Source: Cryptomeria japonica
Taxonomy: Eukaryota; Streptophyta; Pinopsida; Cupressales; Cupressaceae
Direction of reading: 5' to 3'
Length of the DNA stretch: 64,000 nucleotides
NCBI RefSeq assembly: GCF_030272615.1
Contig: NC_081411.1
Span: forward strand, 42,027,140 to 42,091,139
Shown here: piece after piece, positions 1-11,010 of the stretch
Numbering within the stretch: position 1 is the first letter of the stretch
Layout: the number at the start of each line of letters is the position of its first letter
The notes under the pieces: model-generated
Databases searched by the model: none
The model's input: the letters and a program-made list of their open reading frames with translations, nothing else
What the model was told of the DNA's origin: nothing
Program-made: the position numbers and the translations under genes

Positions 1-442
1 CCATGATTTTTTATTCTAGGAGGATCTGGATCTCTTCTTGTTTCATCTCTAGTCCTTCTTGTATCTTCATTGGATTGAAAGTTATTCAGGATTTCTACTT
101 CATCCCTTTGGGGCATGTAAGTTTCTTCATTGGTTTTGCTATTACTAGGAATTGACGTGTCATTCTTTTGAGACCAAAGATATCCTCATATTGTTTGTTA
201 TTAGAGGGAGGGTCACTTTTCTTTTGCCTTAATTTGTTCACATCAAAATCTTGGGGGAGTGTAGCATCGGATTTTGCTAACATTAAAAAATATTTTTCTT
301 TTTCTCCCTCCAATAATTTTTGCATAAATTTATCGAATTGAGGATCTTTTTTGATGTCTCTAATATTTTGTTCTATTATTTCTCCTTCAACTTGTATTTC
401 ATCTTCATGTTCCATGGTTCTACTCTCTTTAGTTATTTCCAA
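1..442 (-). pseudogene. gag-like N-terminal fragment of a truncated LTR element
   Basis: A minus-strand reading frame starts at 442 and runs 115 codons. It is charged and hydrophilic, rich in E, K and D. Near position 165 the natural reading moves to another frame, which stays open and polar (many R, D, T and P) to the window edge, so a single-base indel is likely. It lies about 2.1 kb downstream, in minus orientation, of a primer site and LTR at 2550-3623, where gag is expected in Tat- or Athila-like gypsy elements. No retrotrans_gag core or zinc knuckle is visible in the part present, so the gag call rests mainly on position. The element continues beyond the left edge. Confidence 0.5.
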
Positions 443-2549
443 TGTTTTGATTTTTGTCTCTGCGATTCTTCGTCTCTAAGCTTTAGTTAGAATGGGCATA
501 CACGTGTGTTAGATATTGTGCTAGGATTCATTTGTCCAAAAGTTGCTTTGATAAGTAATCAATTGTCAATGTAAATGTGATAGAGCGATATGACACGAAA
601 GGATGTTTCAATTGTTTAAAAGTTTGCAAGTTTTTCGATTTTCAGTTTTGGAGTGCAATGATGATGATTTGATAAAAATCAAGTCCAATAGGAACGATAT
701 ATCCTACGATGTGGGACAAGATTATTCTTACCAAGCGTTATAGTTTTGTGATAAAGGATGATAGACCCTGATGAGAAACTATGTTTGAATGATCATTTTA
801 TCAAAGAGAGTGATAATGCACTTTGAAATGTTTAGATCTTGAACTTGTTGAATGTGAGTACTTGAAAATCTTGAGGTGTTTATATCTAGAGTCAGATTTG
901 ACAAATGATAACTTGACCAAGCGAACAAAGGAGACAATCCAAGCACAGAATGATAGAGAACAATTGTTTATGATTACTGTAAATTGACCAAGAAAATATG
1001 ACAGATCGAAAAAGATGTGCAAGAAGATAACTCTGGACCAATAGAGACAGAAGTTCGTACGACAAACTACACAGCCCCGAATGACAATTTATAAAGCTCA
1101 TATGACAAACTAGAAATATCGCACGATAGAAAATCCTTTGCTAAGATGACTCGTACGACACTTTTCATTGGACCGGACGATGAAAGATAATATAAAATTT
1201 TCTGCTACACAAGCTTATACAACAATTCCCACCGGACCATACGACAAACTAGATACCTCGTACAACAAACATACAAACTTGTACGACAGAGGACAGAACA
1301 GAGGTAAAAAAAATGTTTGTTTGGCAGAATTTTGATTAGTGAAGTTTTATTCTTTTGCTTATGTTTTCTAGTTTTGAATATCTAATTTTTTGTTTAAGGG
1401 ATGAATACACAACAAACACACGATATGATTAGTGACCTTCAAGCACATTACGCTACCTAAGGAAGTTGGTTGAGAGAGAAAACCTTTGCTTGCAAGCTTA
1501 GGTACACACCCAATAGCTAATTAGAATACGACCATTGAGTCTCACACAATGGATTCTCAACACCGTATTATCTGACTCCAAATGCTAATGGGGGCACGAT
1601 ATGGCAAGTGTCTTGGGAGAGTTACTATCTCTAAACACAAAGATTATCACCCTTTCGGAGGTGAATCAAGTAGCTTCTAATTTAACCAGAACTAGTAAGG
1701 GATTCGTTTGGCACGTCAGGGTATAATACTCAATTAAGAGGTCTCCCAACCTTGAAAACCAAGGTTTGATATACCTGAAGGTACGAAGGAGAGCTATTCC
1801 CGACCACTATCATTGAATTGATTTTCATCAAATAATATTTATTTTATAGTGGGTTGGATTACTTGGCGTTAGCCGTTCCCACTTAGGTCGTTCCCCTCTC
1901 ACTGGCCTTAATGGCTAAGAGTTATTAGCTCCTCGGGAGGGCAGGCCCGCTAAAGAAATGCACTAATGAAAGCAAAGGATGAGTCTAGTGTTTTGATCAC
2001 CTAAGAAAGGTGAGAACATACTCACCTATCATCAAAACACATAAAACATGATTGTTCATTTCCATTTAGCAAAAAACAAGTGTTCCTAGAAAGATTTAAT
2101 AAAATACACAAAGTTTTGTTGAATTCTTTTAGGCAACCTGCAAAATAGATGCATTAGTAGTCATGATGTGTTTTTATGCAATGAGTCTTTAACAAGCATA
2201 ATCTTCGATAATCCTCCTGCAAAAACCAGTTAGGCTGCCGAACAACTCACAAACAGACCAGGGTTAGCATTAGTAATAATCGAATCAAAGCATGAAACCC
2301 CAAAAATGTAGTCTATTTTAAAAACACAGAAGCAGAATGTTGTATGACACGATTTACCTATTCGTACTAGAATCTTTCCAAGATCGTACAAGTGCAGAAG
2401 CAGGCTCGTACGAGTCAGGATGGATTGTTGTTTCAGTGCACAAAGGAGCTCGTACAAGACCGAAAAGAATCTCATACGAAATTCTAATTCCAGCCTAGTC
2501 AGAAATGAAGATTTGATGATGCTTGAGAGGCCAAAAATCAGATTTTTGG
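443..2549 (-). other. Untranslated leader between primer site and gag
   Basis: No supported gene lies in these 2.1 kb. A long leader before gag is usual in Tat-lineage gypsy elements. The stretch contains a dispersed CGTACGA-type motif (about 1055-1290 and 2335-2480). Confidence 0.5.
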
Positions 2550-2569
2550 CCCCACGGTGGGTGCCAAAA
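2550..2569 (-). promoter_or_regulatory. Primer-binding site next to the 5' LTR
   Basis: On the minus strand the LTR ends in ACA and is followed by TTTTGGCACCCACCGTGGGG. The GGCxCCCACCGTGGGG form is typical of the primer region of plant Tat-type gypsy elements. It fixes the LTR boundary at 2570 and the minus orientation. Confidence 0.65.
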
Positions 2570-3623
2570 TGTCATGCCTGTGAAGTGTGATACCTACAAC
2601 TGCAACATAAAATACTCAATAGATCATTACAAGCATGGTTAGCAAATTTAAAACAAAGAAAGATAAAACCATGGCAAAGCGATCTATCGCCTCCTAAGAG
2701 ATGCGAGTGTAAATTTGCTCTCAGATCTGGATAAGAAAATTCCAATGACTTGACTACACCTAGATGGAGGATTTGAAATGATAATGATGCAATTAAGCTA
2801 GAAAAAAGAATGATTAAGCTACATGATTCAACAATTATGCTAGAAAATGATCAAATTAAGCTAGATCTAAGATGCAATTGCCTATAATAACAATGCTCAA
2901 ATGATATGCTAAGAGATACTATGCCTATAGTAACAATGCCTAAAATGCAAATGAGATGGGATCCTTATTGCTCCAAAATGGGGGGTATTTATAGGATTTC
3001 CAAGGCTAGGGGTGAGGTGGCAGGAATCAACGGTCAAGATTGAGTCTAAAGATATCAATGGTGAACTTGGAGGAGGTTGGAAAAGAGGTTGGAGGAAAGG
3101 GGACATTTGTCATCTCTATGGTGACAAGTGTCAAGGGGCTTCCAAGAGGGGACATGTGGCCCAAGAATGCCATGTGTCTCAAGGGGAGAGCATCCACACC
3201 ATAGGAGGTTAGGATAAGGAGGTTAGAATGTGCAAGCTAAGATAGGTTTAATTAAACCCAAGGTTAGATGGAATGGGCTAGGCTTAGAAGTGGTTAGGTT
3301 AGGTGGTTAGAAGTTAGGAGGCATGTGGGTAATTTGAATTTAAAAATTAAAAGACTAATTAATTCTCAACAACTCATAAATTGATTTGTTTTAATTAGTT
3401 AGGAGATTAGAAGAAATGAATTTTATGGGGAAGAATTAATTAATTAATCAAAGGGGATTATTGAAATGAACCTATTAAATAAATCCTTAGATTTATTAAT
3501 AAGTAGATGAAAGGAAGAATTTAATCAAATTGCTAATGAATTTAATTAAATTGGGAATGAGGATTAATTAAATAATCGCTTATTCAATTAATTATCTTTA
3601 GACCATTTTTAGGTGTGTAGACA
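2570..3623 (-). repeat. 5' LTR of a minus-strand gypsy (Tat-like) element
   Basis: About 1,054 bp bounded by TGTCATGCC at the left and GTGTAGACA at the right, i.e. TG...CA in either orientation. The left edge abuts the primer site. A minus-strand TATA box lies inside. The right boundary is chosen from the TG/CA rule and from comparison with the layout of the LTR at 50495-51845. The other LTR is outside the window, so the ends are not proven. Confidence 0.6.
2986..2995 (-). promoter_or_regulatory. LTR TATA box
   Basis: CCTATAAATA on the minus strand, a good match to the plant TATA consensus, in the middle of the LTR. The LTR at 50495-51845 carries the same motif in a similar place. Confidence 0.6.
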
Positions 3624-3637
3624 CTCAAAATTGTCAT

Positions 3638-3875
3638 GTCTAATTAAATAAATATTTTATTTATTTAATTATCTAAGCCTAATTCTTCTATTAATTAAAT
3701 AAATTTTTATTTATTTAATTAATTCATTTATCCTCTTCTAGCCTTATTTCTCATTTAAATAAATACATTTATTTATTTAAATTATCCCTTTCCTAAATTA
3801 AATAAATATTTTATTTATTTAATTGTCTTACTTCTTCTATTAATTAAATAAATCTTTATTTATTTAATTAATTCA
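3638..3875. repeat. Cluster of five AT-rich palindromes
   Basis: Five near-perfect inverted repeats of about 28-34 bp occur in 240 bp, each of the form AATTAAATAAAT-short loop-ATTTATTTAATT, near 3645, 3690, 3753, 3796 and 3838. They are separated by short T/C-rich spacers. Each could form a hairpin in single-stranded DNA or RNA. They sit at the start of a plus-strand LTR-like segment. Confidence 0.75.
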
Positions 3876-5282
3876 TTATCTTTTTCTACACATGACACAT
3901 GTCATTCATCTCTTAATTCATACACTACCTACCTCTTTCATTATTTTGGTATTTCTTTTACCTACCCTCTAATCCTAGCCGACCTCTCTTTTTACACCTC
4001 TCAATCTTAACCCTCCGTTTCATATTGTGTCTTCTATTTAAGGAGATGCTTTCTTCATTGTCAAACCCTAATCACTCAGGCTAATCAACAATTTTGGAGG
4101 ACTTGACTACACTACGATCCTACTTGCAACTACATTCCGTTCTTTGTTGAGCTCTTGTGCATATAAAAATCTGAGAGCAAATATATCAAGCAAGATCAAT
4201 GGAGATAGGAAGAATGGAGATCAAAACCCTATTGGACATGTGATGGTATAATCTTTGTGATTCTGAGTTATTTGCATTGTCTTAGGTAATCTTCATATGT
4301 TATGGTGGATCTTTGTTCATTGTTAGGCTAGGGTTTTGTGGTTGGATTCATTTAGCCTTTCAATATTGTTGTTCTTGTTATCCATTTTCACCATACACAA
4401 GGTGTATATAGTTTCAAGATGCTGTTGGTGATCATGCTCGAGACATTGCGGATGGAGATCATTGCTATAGCATGTGGACTTATATTGGATCCCGATTGGT
4501 CTAGGCTATGGACCAGTTTAATGAAGCATATGGATTGGACTTCTCGATACGTTTCTGGGATGTCTTATGTGTTGGATATTATTTTTTTGGTCTAAGGCTG
4601 ACATGTTTTGTAACTATGTACTTGGTTTATTGCCAGGTGGCCAACTTGATTGTTTATGGTCGAGGGTTTGTATATATAGATGTAAGATCTCATTGTAGAT
4701 CATCATGGGATAGGGATAAGGATAATATATGGGATATGGATATGTAATGCATGAATAATGTAATATCATTCAAGTAGAAGATTTGGTGGATCATTGGAGA
4801 TTGAATTGGGTTTATGTAAGAGTATTTAGTCCTCTGGTATTGAGCTTAACTAGAACCGTACTCAAGCATAGAAGATGTTATCTTTGCAGTTCAACCTCTT
4901 CTCCGAATTGTAGTATGGATTTCTATGTAGTCGGTGAGACTCCTTTTGTGATGAGAAGTGCGCTATAGGTTGTTGCCCTTCCTGTAAGTGTAGGTACCTC
5001 AATTGTAATTCACTTAATTTCTGGAGAAGTATTATTTGACTGTGGGTAGGCTTCCCACCATGGTTTTTCTCTTTACTGGGTTTTCCATGTATAAATCTTG
5101 GTATCATGTGGATGGTATTTATTTTGTGATTATTGTTTATGCTTAATTGGTTTAACTGCTATTCCAGTATTTGCTTTAAGCATTCTAGTATTAAAGTTTT
5201 AATTGCTTAAGGTTTCAATAATCTGTGACAACTGATTCAACCCCCCTCCTCTTAGTTGTCTTCTCGTTATTTGAACTGTCTA
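3876..5282 (+). other. Unassigned plus-strand LTR-like fragments
   Basis: There is no credible coding sequence. The section around 4035-4055 has a TATA-like TCTATTTAAGG, as in an LTR promoter. The right end (5225-5282) contains TTCAACCCCCCTCCTCTTAG and ends CTAGCA against the copia integrase, like the 3' end of a plant copia LTR. A similar poly-C signature occurs in the LTR family at 40354 and 47011. This may be one or two LTR remnants. No matching partner LTR was found. Confidence 0.4.
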
Positions 5283-6367
5283 GCATTATCAACAAGGGCT
5301 AATGTAGGAGACCTGTTAATCAGGTAGCAAGCAGTGGCAATAGCTTCAACCCAAAACTTTTGATCTAGAACAATGCCACTCAACATACTCCTAGCCTTCT
5401 CCATCAGTGTACTTTTCATTCTTTCTGCAAATCCATTTTGTTGTTGAGAATACAGAGTTGTCTTTTGTTTGTTAATGCCATAGTCTTTATAGAATCTATC
5501 AAAATCATTAGAGAAAAATTCACCACAATTATCAATCCTCAAACATTTAATTTTCTTTCCAGTTTGTAACTCAACCATTTCTTTAAATTCTTTAAATCGA
5601 CTAAAAACTTCAGATTTACTCTTTATAAAATATACCCATGTCCTACTAAAATCATTAATAAATGAAACATAATATGTGGATTTTCCAATCGAAGGAACAT
5701 CTACAGGACCAAACACATCAGAATGAATAAGATCCAAAACACCACAAGTTTTATGAGAACTTGAGTAAAACTGAACGTGGTTTTGTTTTCCATAAATGCA
5801 ATGCTCACAGAAATCAAAGTCAAGATTACAATCATTCAAACCTTCAACAAGGTTTTTATTTTTCAAGGTCCTTAGACCCTTTTCTCCAATGTGGCCAAGT
5901 CTTTGGTGCCATAACATAGTCTTCTCTATAGGTAACTTTGCTTCAGAAGAAAGAGCACCCTTAGGTACCCAAAAGCCATTTCCATTTGCTGAAGGTGAAA
6001 ACCTCAAATCTTCCATAGATTTACCTTTTACAAAAGTTCTATTACACTCAATAGTGTATGTGTCTAGCCTATACAAAGTGTTGAACCTTACACCTCTAGC
6101 AATTACCATAGCACCCTTAATCATCTTATATCCTGCTTCAGAAAAGGCTATCTGCACACCCGCATCTATAAGTTTTCTCAGAGATAACAAATTTCTTTTT
6201 AAACCAGGGATATGTAGGACACCATTAATCTTTTTTATTCTACCATCAGAAAACCTGATTCTAACTTTACCTCGACCAACAATGTATAAATGTGAATCAT
6301 TAACCAAGTACACCCTACCTCTATTAAATTCTTCATATTCAGAAAAACAATCTCTATTGGCAGTCAT
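5267..6367 (-). CDS. Ty1/copia GAG-pre-integrase and integrase core, 3' truncated
   Basis: The 366-residue open segment encodes the integrase that would insert the cDNA. A zinc-binding HHCC module is visible with H154, H159, C187 and C190, ending CEHCIYGKQ. The DDE catalytic triad is D217 (HSDVFGP), D279 (RIDNCGEF) and E315 (NGFAERM). The usual CYLINRSP motif follows at about residue 347. After residue 360 the sequence no longer matches copia, so the last few codons come from the neighbouring LTR-like DNA. The frame continues upstream through a stop into the protease motif. The segment reads well but is only part of a polyprotein. Confidence 0.88.
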   Translation of the reverse strand: MTANRDCFSEYEEFNRGRVYLVNDSHLYIVGRGKVRIRFSDGRIKKINGVLHIPGLKRNLLSLRKLIDAGVQIAFSEAGYKMIKGAMVIARGVRFNTLYRLDTYTIECNRTFVKGKSMEDLRFSPSANGNGFWVPKGALSSEAKLPIEKTMLWHQRLGHIGEKGLRTLKNKNLVEGLNDCNLDFDFCEHCIYGKQNHVQFYSSSHKTCGVLDLIHSDVFGPVDVPSIGKSTYYVSFINDFSRTWVYFIKSKSEVFSRFKEFKEMVELQTGKKIKCLRIDNCGEFFSNDFDRFYKDYGINKQKTTLYSQQQNGFAERMKSTLMEKARSMLSGIVLDQKFWVEAIATACYLINRSPTLALVDNARQFK

Positions 6368-6845
6368 ATGAAAAGATGCACCTGAGTCAATTAACTAGCC
6401 ATCATTACCTGCATGAGTCACCAAAGATGTAATGAATGCATCACCATCTTCCTTAATGAACTCAAAATCAGAATCAATCTTCTTCTTTTTATTCTTCTTT
6501 TCTTCTTTGCAGTCCTTACAGATGTGACCTAGTTTACTGCAATTCCAGCAAATGACTTTGGACTTTCTAGGAGATTTCGATCTCCCTTTCGATTTGGACT
6601 TATCACGCTTCTCATTCTTCTTTCCTTTCTCCTTAGGTCTTCCATGAATAGTTAGGCTTCCTTCAAACTGTGCGATACCTTCCTTTGCATCTCTTCACCA
6701 AGTAAGGCACCTACCACATCTTTAGACATCAAAACAAAGAAGTACTACGGATAGCCATAACAAGAGAATCCCATGAATTAGGATAAGAACAAAGCAAGAT
6801 TTGGCATTTCTCCTCTTCGTTCATCTTAACACCAACAAATACTAA
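6368..6845 (-). pseudogene. Copia gag C-terminus, zinc knuckle and protease motif, broken
   Basis: Reading through stops and shifts, the minus strand shows a CCHC knuckle, CWNCSKLGHICKDC, near 6517-6560, followed by a lysine-rich stretch. The aspartic protease motif LIDSGASFHMT abuts the integrase segment. The residue before it, normally Trp, is a TAG at about 6398. The upstream part has several stops. This links gag (6846-7244) to integrase as one former gag-pol frame. Confidence 0.75.
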
Positions 6846-7244
6846 TTAAGCCACCAACATATTGAATGCTTCCAAGTGGTCTACAACTTGTCCACCCTCT
6901 TCCATCTTCAAGGAATATAGTTTCTTTCTCAAGAAAAAATGATTTAATAAAGATTTCGCTTGATACATCTCATCAACCTTATCCCATATTTTCTTTGCAG
7001 TGTTTTCTTCATGGACATTGATCAGAACAGAGTCTGCCAGGAACAACCTGATTAGACCCTTGGCTTTTTGGTCCATAACATCATACTGAGTCGTCGCAAT
7101 AGGATATGAGGGCCTTTGGACATTTGCATCAACAACATCCCATAAATATCGATCTATTAGCAAATCTTCCATCTTTAGCTTCCACATCTCAAAATTTGTT
7201 CCATTAAATCTCTCCACCTCTATTTTCCTTAACGAACTTGCCAT
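6846..7244 (-). CDS. Ty1/copia gag N-terminal domain
   Basis: 132 codons beginning MASSLRKIEVERFNG, the usual start of copia gag proteins of the UBN2 type, with the expected Trp-rich F.MWK.KMEDLL pattern, then KIWDKVDEMYQ. Gag packages the element RNA into virus-like particles. The frame ends at a TAA where relatives have Gln, and the following codons still match the family (QLVFVGVKMNEEEK-like), so this is a disrupted longer gag. The start lies about 125 bp inside the LTR. Confidence 0.85.
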   Translation of the reverse strand: MASSLRKIEVERFNGTNFEMWKLKMEDLLIDRYLWDVVDANVQRPSYPIATTQYDVMDQKAKGLIRLFLADSVLINVHEENTAKKIWDKVDEMYQAKSLLNHFFLRKKLYSLKMEEGGQVVDHLEAFNMLVA

Positions 7245-7355
7245 CTGAATATTCCTACAACAAGATCAAAAAGTGTCTTCTGCACAAGCTCCCACTCAAA
7301 TTAGGATTAGTTTAAAAAGCCCAACAGCCCACAACTGAAACCAAATGTGATCAAG

Positions 7356-7368
7356 ATCTAATAGCACT
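7356..7368 (-). promoter_or_regulatory. Degenerate initiator-Met primer-binding site
   Basis: Immediately after the LTR on minus is TGCTATTAGATCTTGATC, which resembles TGGTATCAGAGCTTGATC with a few substitutions. The placement supports the LTR end at 7369. Confidence 0.45.
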
Positions 7369-8238
7369 TGTAAGGAAGTTAAGTAGCAAAACAACTTCCT
7401 ACACTAACCTTGAGAGGAGGTAATGGAAATTTTTTTACGGATCATCACAACAGTTACAGAAAACAGAAATAGATATAATAACATTTAAACCATAACACAA
7501 TGATTTACATGGGGAAAACCCTTTCGGGAGAAAAACTCCACACTCCAAAAGATTCCCAATATATTATTCATCAATCAAAACATATTACAATATAGTTGTA
7601 GAGAAATCTCTTCGTAGGAGTACCACTAATCAAAGATTCAGAGGTAACTCAATAGCTATAAGACTCTTACACACAACCTCCATCTCACACACCTCATATA
7701 TAGGAGATACAATACAAGAAACTATCAAATGGTATTACAAAACCATGGGCTAAAACCACCCAATAAGGTGTAGTTGACCTTATCTCCCTTCTAGATGCCC
7801 TATGATGTATCCCTTCCTTTTTACAACTCATTTATGTGTCGGATGTATTTTATATTTCCTATTTCAGGAGTACAAACTTCTAGAGGCCATAACTTGAGAA
7901 CTGTGTGTCCGATTGACTAACCATTTGAAGTACCAAAAAGCTCGTGAAGTTCTCTATTACATCGTAAACCGCTACGCCATTTACGCCCACTTTTCAGGGA
8001 ATTTTGGGGCCTCTAAAGTTGTCAAAATGAAATTTAAACCTTTCATTGGACCCCTCCAAAATGAAAAATTTAATATCTTCAAAACTAATTGTGATTTTGT
8101 GACATAACTTTATCAGAATGCTTATCTAGCCAACCAAAATCTTCGTGAAGAGTTTCACACCATTTCGTGCTCAAATGAAAACTTACTATAAATAGTAACC
8201 TCATGTAAATGCAAAGTTGAGACACCATTTTCCCAACA
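7369..8238 (-). repeat. 5' LTR of the copia element
   Basis: About 870 bp. On minus it starts TGTTGGGAAAATGG and ends CCTTACA. It contains a TATA-like CTCCTATATATGAG near 7696 and the ACATGGGGAAAACCC motif near 7509 seen in many copia LTR R regions. No second LTR is in the window, so the ends come from TG/CA and the adjoining primer-site remnant. Confidence 0.65.
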
Positions 8239-9489
8239 TGTTTCTCATTGGGTCACATGTCATGACCATGTACTCACATATCCATATGGCGTTGTGTTTA
8301 TAAGCAGACTCATCTACATTGTATGTAGTGATCCAATTGATGGTATTTTGCATCTTGATGAGAAGGGTGGTGACGACTCATAATGTTCCAAGTCAGTGAA
8401 TAAACAAACAACTCATCTTTCAAGAAATGTCCCAGTAGACAAATTAAATTCCAAAGGGGGTTAGAAAGTGGACAAATCAAGTCATGTCAATGCACCATTA
8501 AATGTAACATATGATTTTTTTGTGAAAATCACTATTTTATCTCTAACCTTCACTTCATCGTCACGAGGCCTAGAATTTGATATGGTCACCCCTTCCTATC
8601 ATATGAAAATTATATTATGATATGGTCTTTATCATATGAAAATTTTATGACGATTTGATCATTTTAATGTCTTTCATTTAATGTTTTAAAAAAAATATTA
8701 ATAGTAAAAATATTTAAATTAAATAATTTTTTTTAAGTATATAATAATCTAATATGAAAGAAATGAAAGTATTCTTTTTTATTAATTTCAAATTGAGATA
8801 AAAAGAAAAGAAAAGATAAAATTATAATCAATTAATAATTATTAATATTACAAATTAATATTAAATGTTATGTATTACACATTGATATCAAAAGATAATT
8901 ATTTAATAATCATTAATAATATATTATGACAAAATTTTAAATTCATATTTAAGATAATCTATTAAAAATATTTTAAAAATTAAATTAGCTAAATTTCTAG
9001 ATTCATATAAGAAATAAAAACTATTTTTAAAATTTTATTTCAAAATATTCTAAAAATTAGAAAAATTAAATCTTATCTTTTCAAAATATAAGACCCTCAC
9101 CACTATAAGAGCCTCTCCTTTATAGTATATTCATTAATTTACCTAACATTAAAAAAAACAAATTCCAAATTTATATTTTCAAAGAAAATATGTATACCTC
9201 ATTACCTATTTTGAAAAACATTAAAGTAGCAATTGCACCTTGGTGTGCAATGGGTACGCCGAATAGGTGTGGAAGGTCATTTAAAAAAAAAAATTGGTCT
9301 ATATTTTGCTTAAATATATTCAATGCATGAGAAAAATTGGTAGGTCATTTAACAAAAGTATCAATAGAGAAGTAAAAGCTTCAAATCAATTATATGTTTA
9401 CTTACATGGATCCAATATGGTTGAAACAGAAAAATTGAATAAAAAACATAATCAAGGTCCATTACCAATAGGTTCATGTTATGTTTACA

Positions 9490-9940
9490 ATAAGGAAAGA
9501 GGGAGATAGTGGGATATATAGAGGGGTAAAAAGATAGAGATAGAGGACAACATAGAGATGGAGATTGAGTTGAGATGGAGGAGACAAATATGGAGATAGA
9601 AAGAGAGAGAGGAGAGGGATAGATATAGATGGAAGAGGTAAATATATAGAGGGACAGATAAAAAGATAAATATACTTTTAAGAAGTAATATTGAGAGAAA
9701 GGGAGAGATATAGGGTAGAGAGAGATGGAGAGATAATGAGATAGAGATAGAAGGAGATATGTAAGAAAGAAATGTAGAGAGAGATCTAGAGCAACAAATA
9801 GATATAATTGGATAGAAGGAGAGATAGAAAGAGAGAGATTGTGATATAAAGAGAAAGAGAGATAGATATGAGATAGGTAGGGAGATGGTGACAAATAGAG
9901 AGATATAATGAGAGAGATAGGGATATAGAGATATGATATT
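9490..9940. repeat. Degenerate GAGATA purine tract
   Basis: An irregular GAGA/GATA microsatellite-like stretch of about 450 bp. The two overlapping minus-strand ORFs of about 180 codons read S/L/Y-rich low complexity and are products of the repeat. Confidence 0.8.
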
Positions 9941-10884
9941 CAAATCATTCAAGGATATCAGAATACACATGTCAAGATGCATAGACCAATTTATAACTAA
10001 CACATCAACGAATATGTTGACATAGGTTGACACCTAGTATGGTGTGTACAACTTTAAGAAATATTTGGATCAATGGTCGTAATTTTAATATTATAACAAA
10101 CTATTTTAAATCAACATGTATAAACTCATTAAATGACAAATCATAAAACATGATCTATATTATAATTTTAAAAATTCTAAAAAATTATTATAAATTCATT
10201 AATAAAATAATATATATCATTAATTTATTTATTTACCTTGAAACAAAATATTTTAACGAAAAAAATTTATGACTAAAATAATAAATATAAATGTAATGTC
10301 TCTATAAAGAAACAATAGATTCAAGATAAAAACTACTTTTTGCATGTTTTTAGACATTAAAACATCCAATTGTCAAAAAAGAATTTAAAGAACAGCCAAA
10401 AAATAGTTGAAAATGGCAAGCAGTATTTTTTAAAGACATGGCATCACATTTTTTACTTAATTTGAACAAAAGATGACAAAAAAATTGCTAAAAATATGCA
10501 TAAAAGATGAAAATTTGCGAGCAAATTAAGACATATAAAGAACGTGCATTATACTTGGAATAAATATGTACTTGAAATAAAAAGTGGATTTCCCAACACT
10601 TTAGGGTGTAACACAAAAATATGGACTACAAATTGGTAATAAATATTACTACTATCTTTAATAGTGAGGAAGAGATATAGATAATTAATTGTTATATATT
10701 ATTATTAGGCTATTATTATTGTTGCAAACATTGACATATTTATAAAGCACCTATCAACGCTGATAATATTAGTACAAACATTGATATATTTATACGAATG
10801 TAAGAATCCTTCAACTTTAATTTGGTGTTAGAAATATTAATATAATCTTATGTATTATAAATTAAATCATATTTAAATAGATAT

Positions 10885-11010
10885 AAATGGATAATCTAGG
10901 AGAGAAAGGGAGGGAGGGAAATACATAGGTATAAAAAAGAGAGAGTAATAAGGATAGAAAGGAGGAGAGATAAAGAGATAGATATAGTAAGAGAGAAAGA
11001 GAGAGGAGCT
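10885..11010. repeat. Short GA/GATA purine tract
   Basis: A second, shorter tract of the same composition as 9490-9940. Confidence 0.75.

Larger units (their letters stand above)
5283..8238 (-). mobile_element. 5' half of a Ty1/copia retrotransposon
   Basis: Minus-strand order is LTR (8238-7369), a degenerate primer site, gag, zinc knuckle, protease motif and integrase. The similarity stops near 5283, just after the integrase catalytic domain. Reverse transcriptase, RNase H and the 3' LTR are missing. The order protease-integrase with no reverse transcriptase in between, and the GAG-pre-integrase motif, make it copia rather than gypsy. Confidence 0.88.

Noticed and set aside
3012-3212. A 66-codon plus ORF with a C..C..GH..C pattern resembling a zinc knuckle
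   Set aside because: It lies within an LTR on the antisense strand, the spacing does not fit CX2CX4HX4C, and it has no gag context.
5796-6371. A 191-codon plus ORF opposite the copia integrase
   Set aside because: Shadow of the integrase frame with no independent features.
9361-10033. Two minus-strand ORFs of about 180 codons, S/L/Y-rich
   Set aside because: Products of the GAGATA tract; both frames look alike and have no domain.
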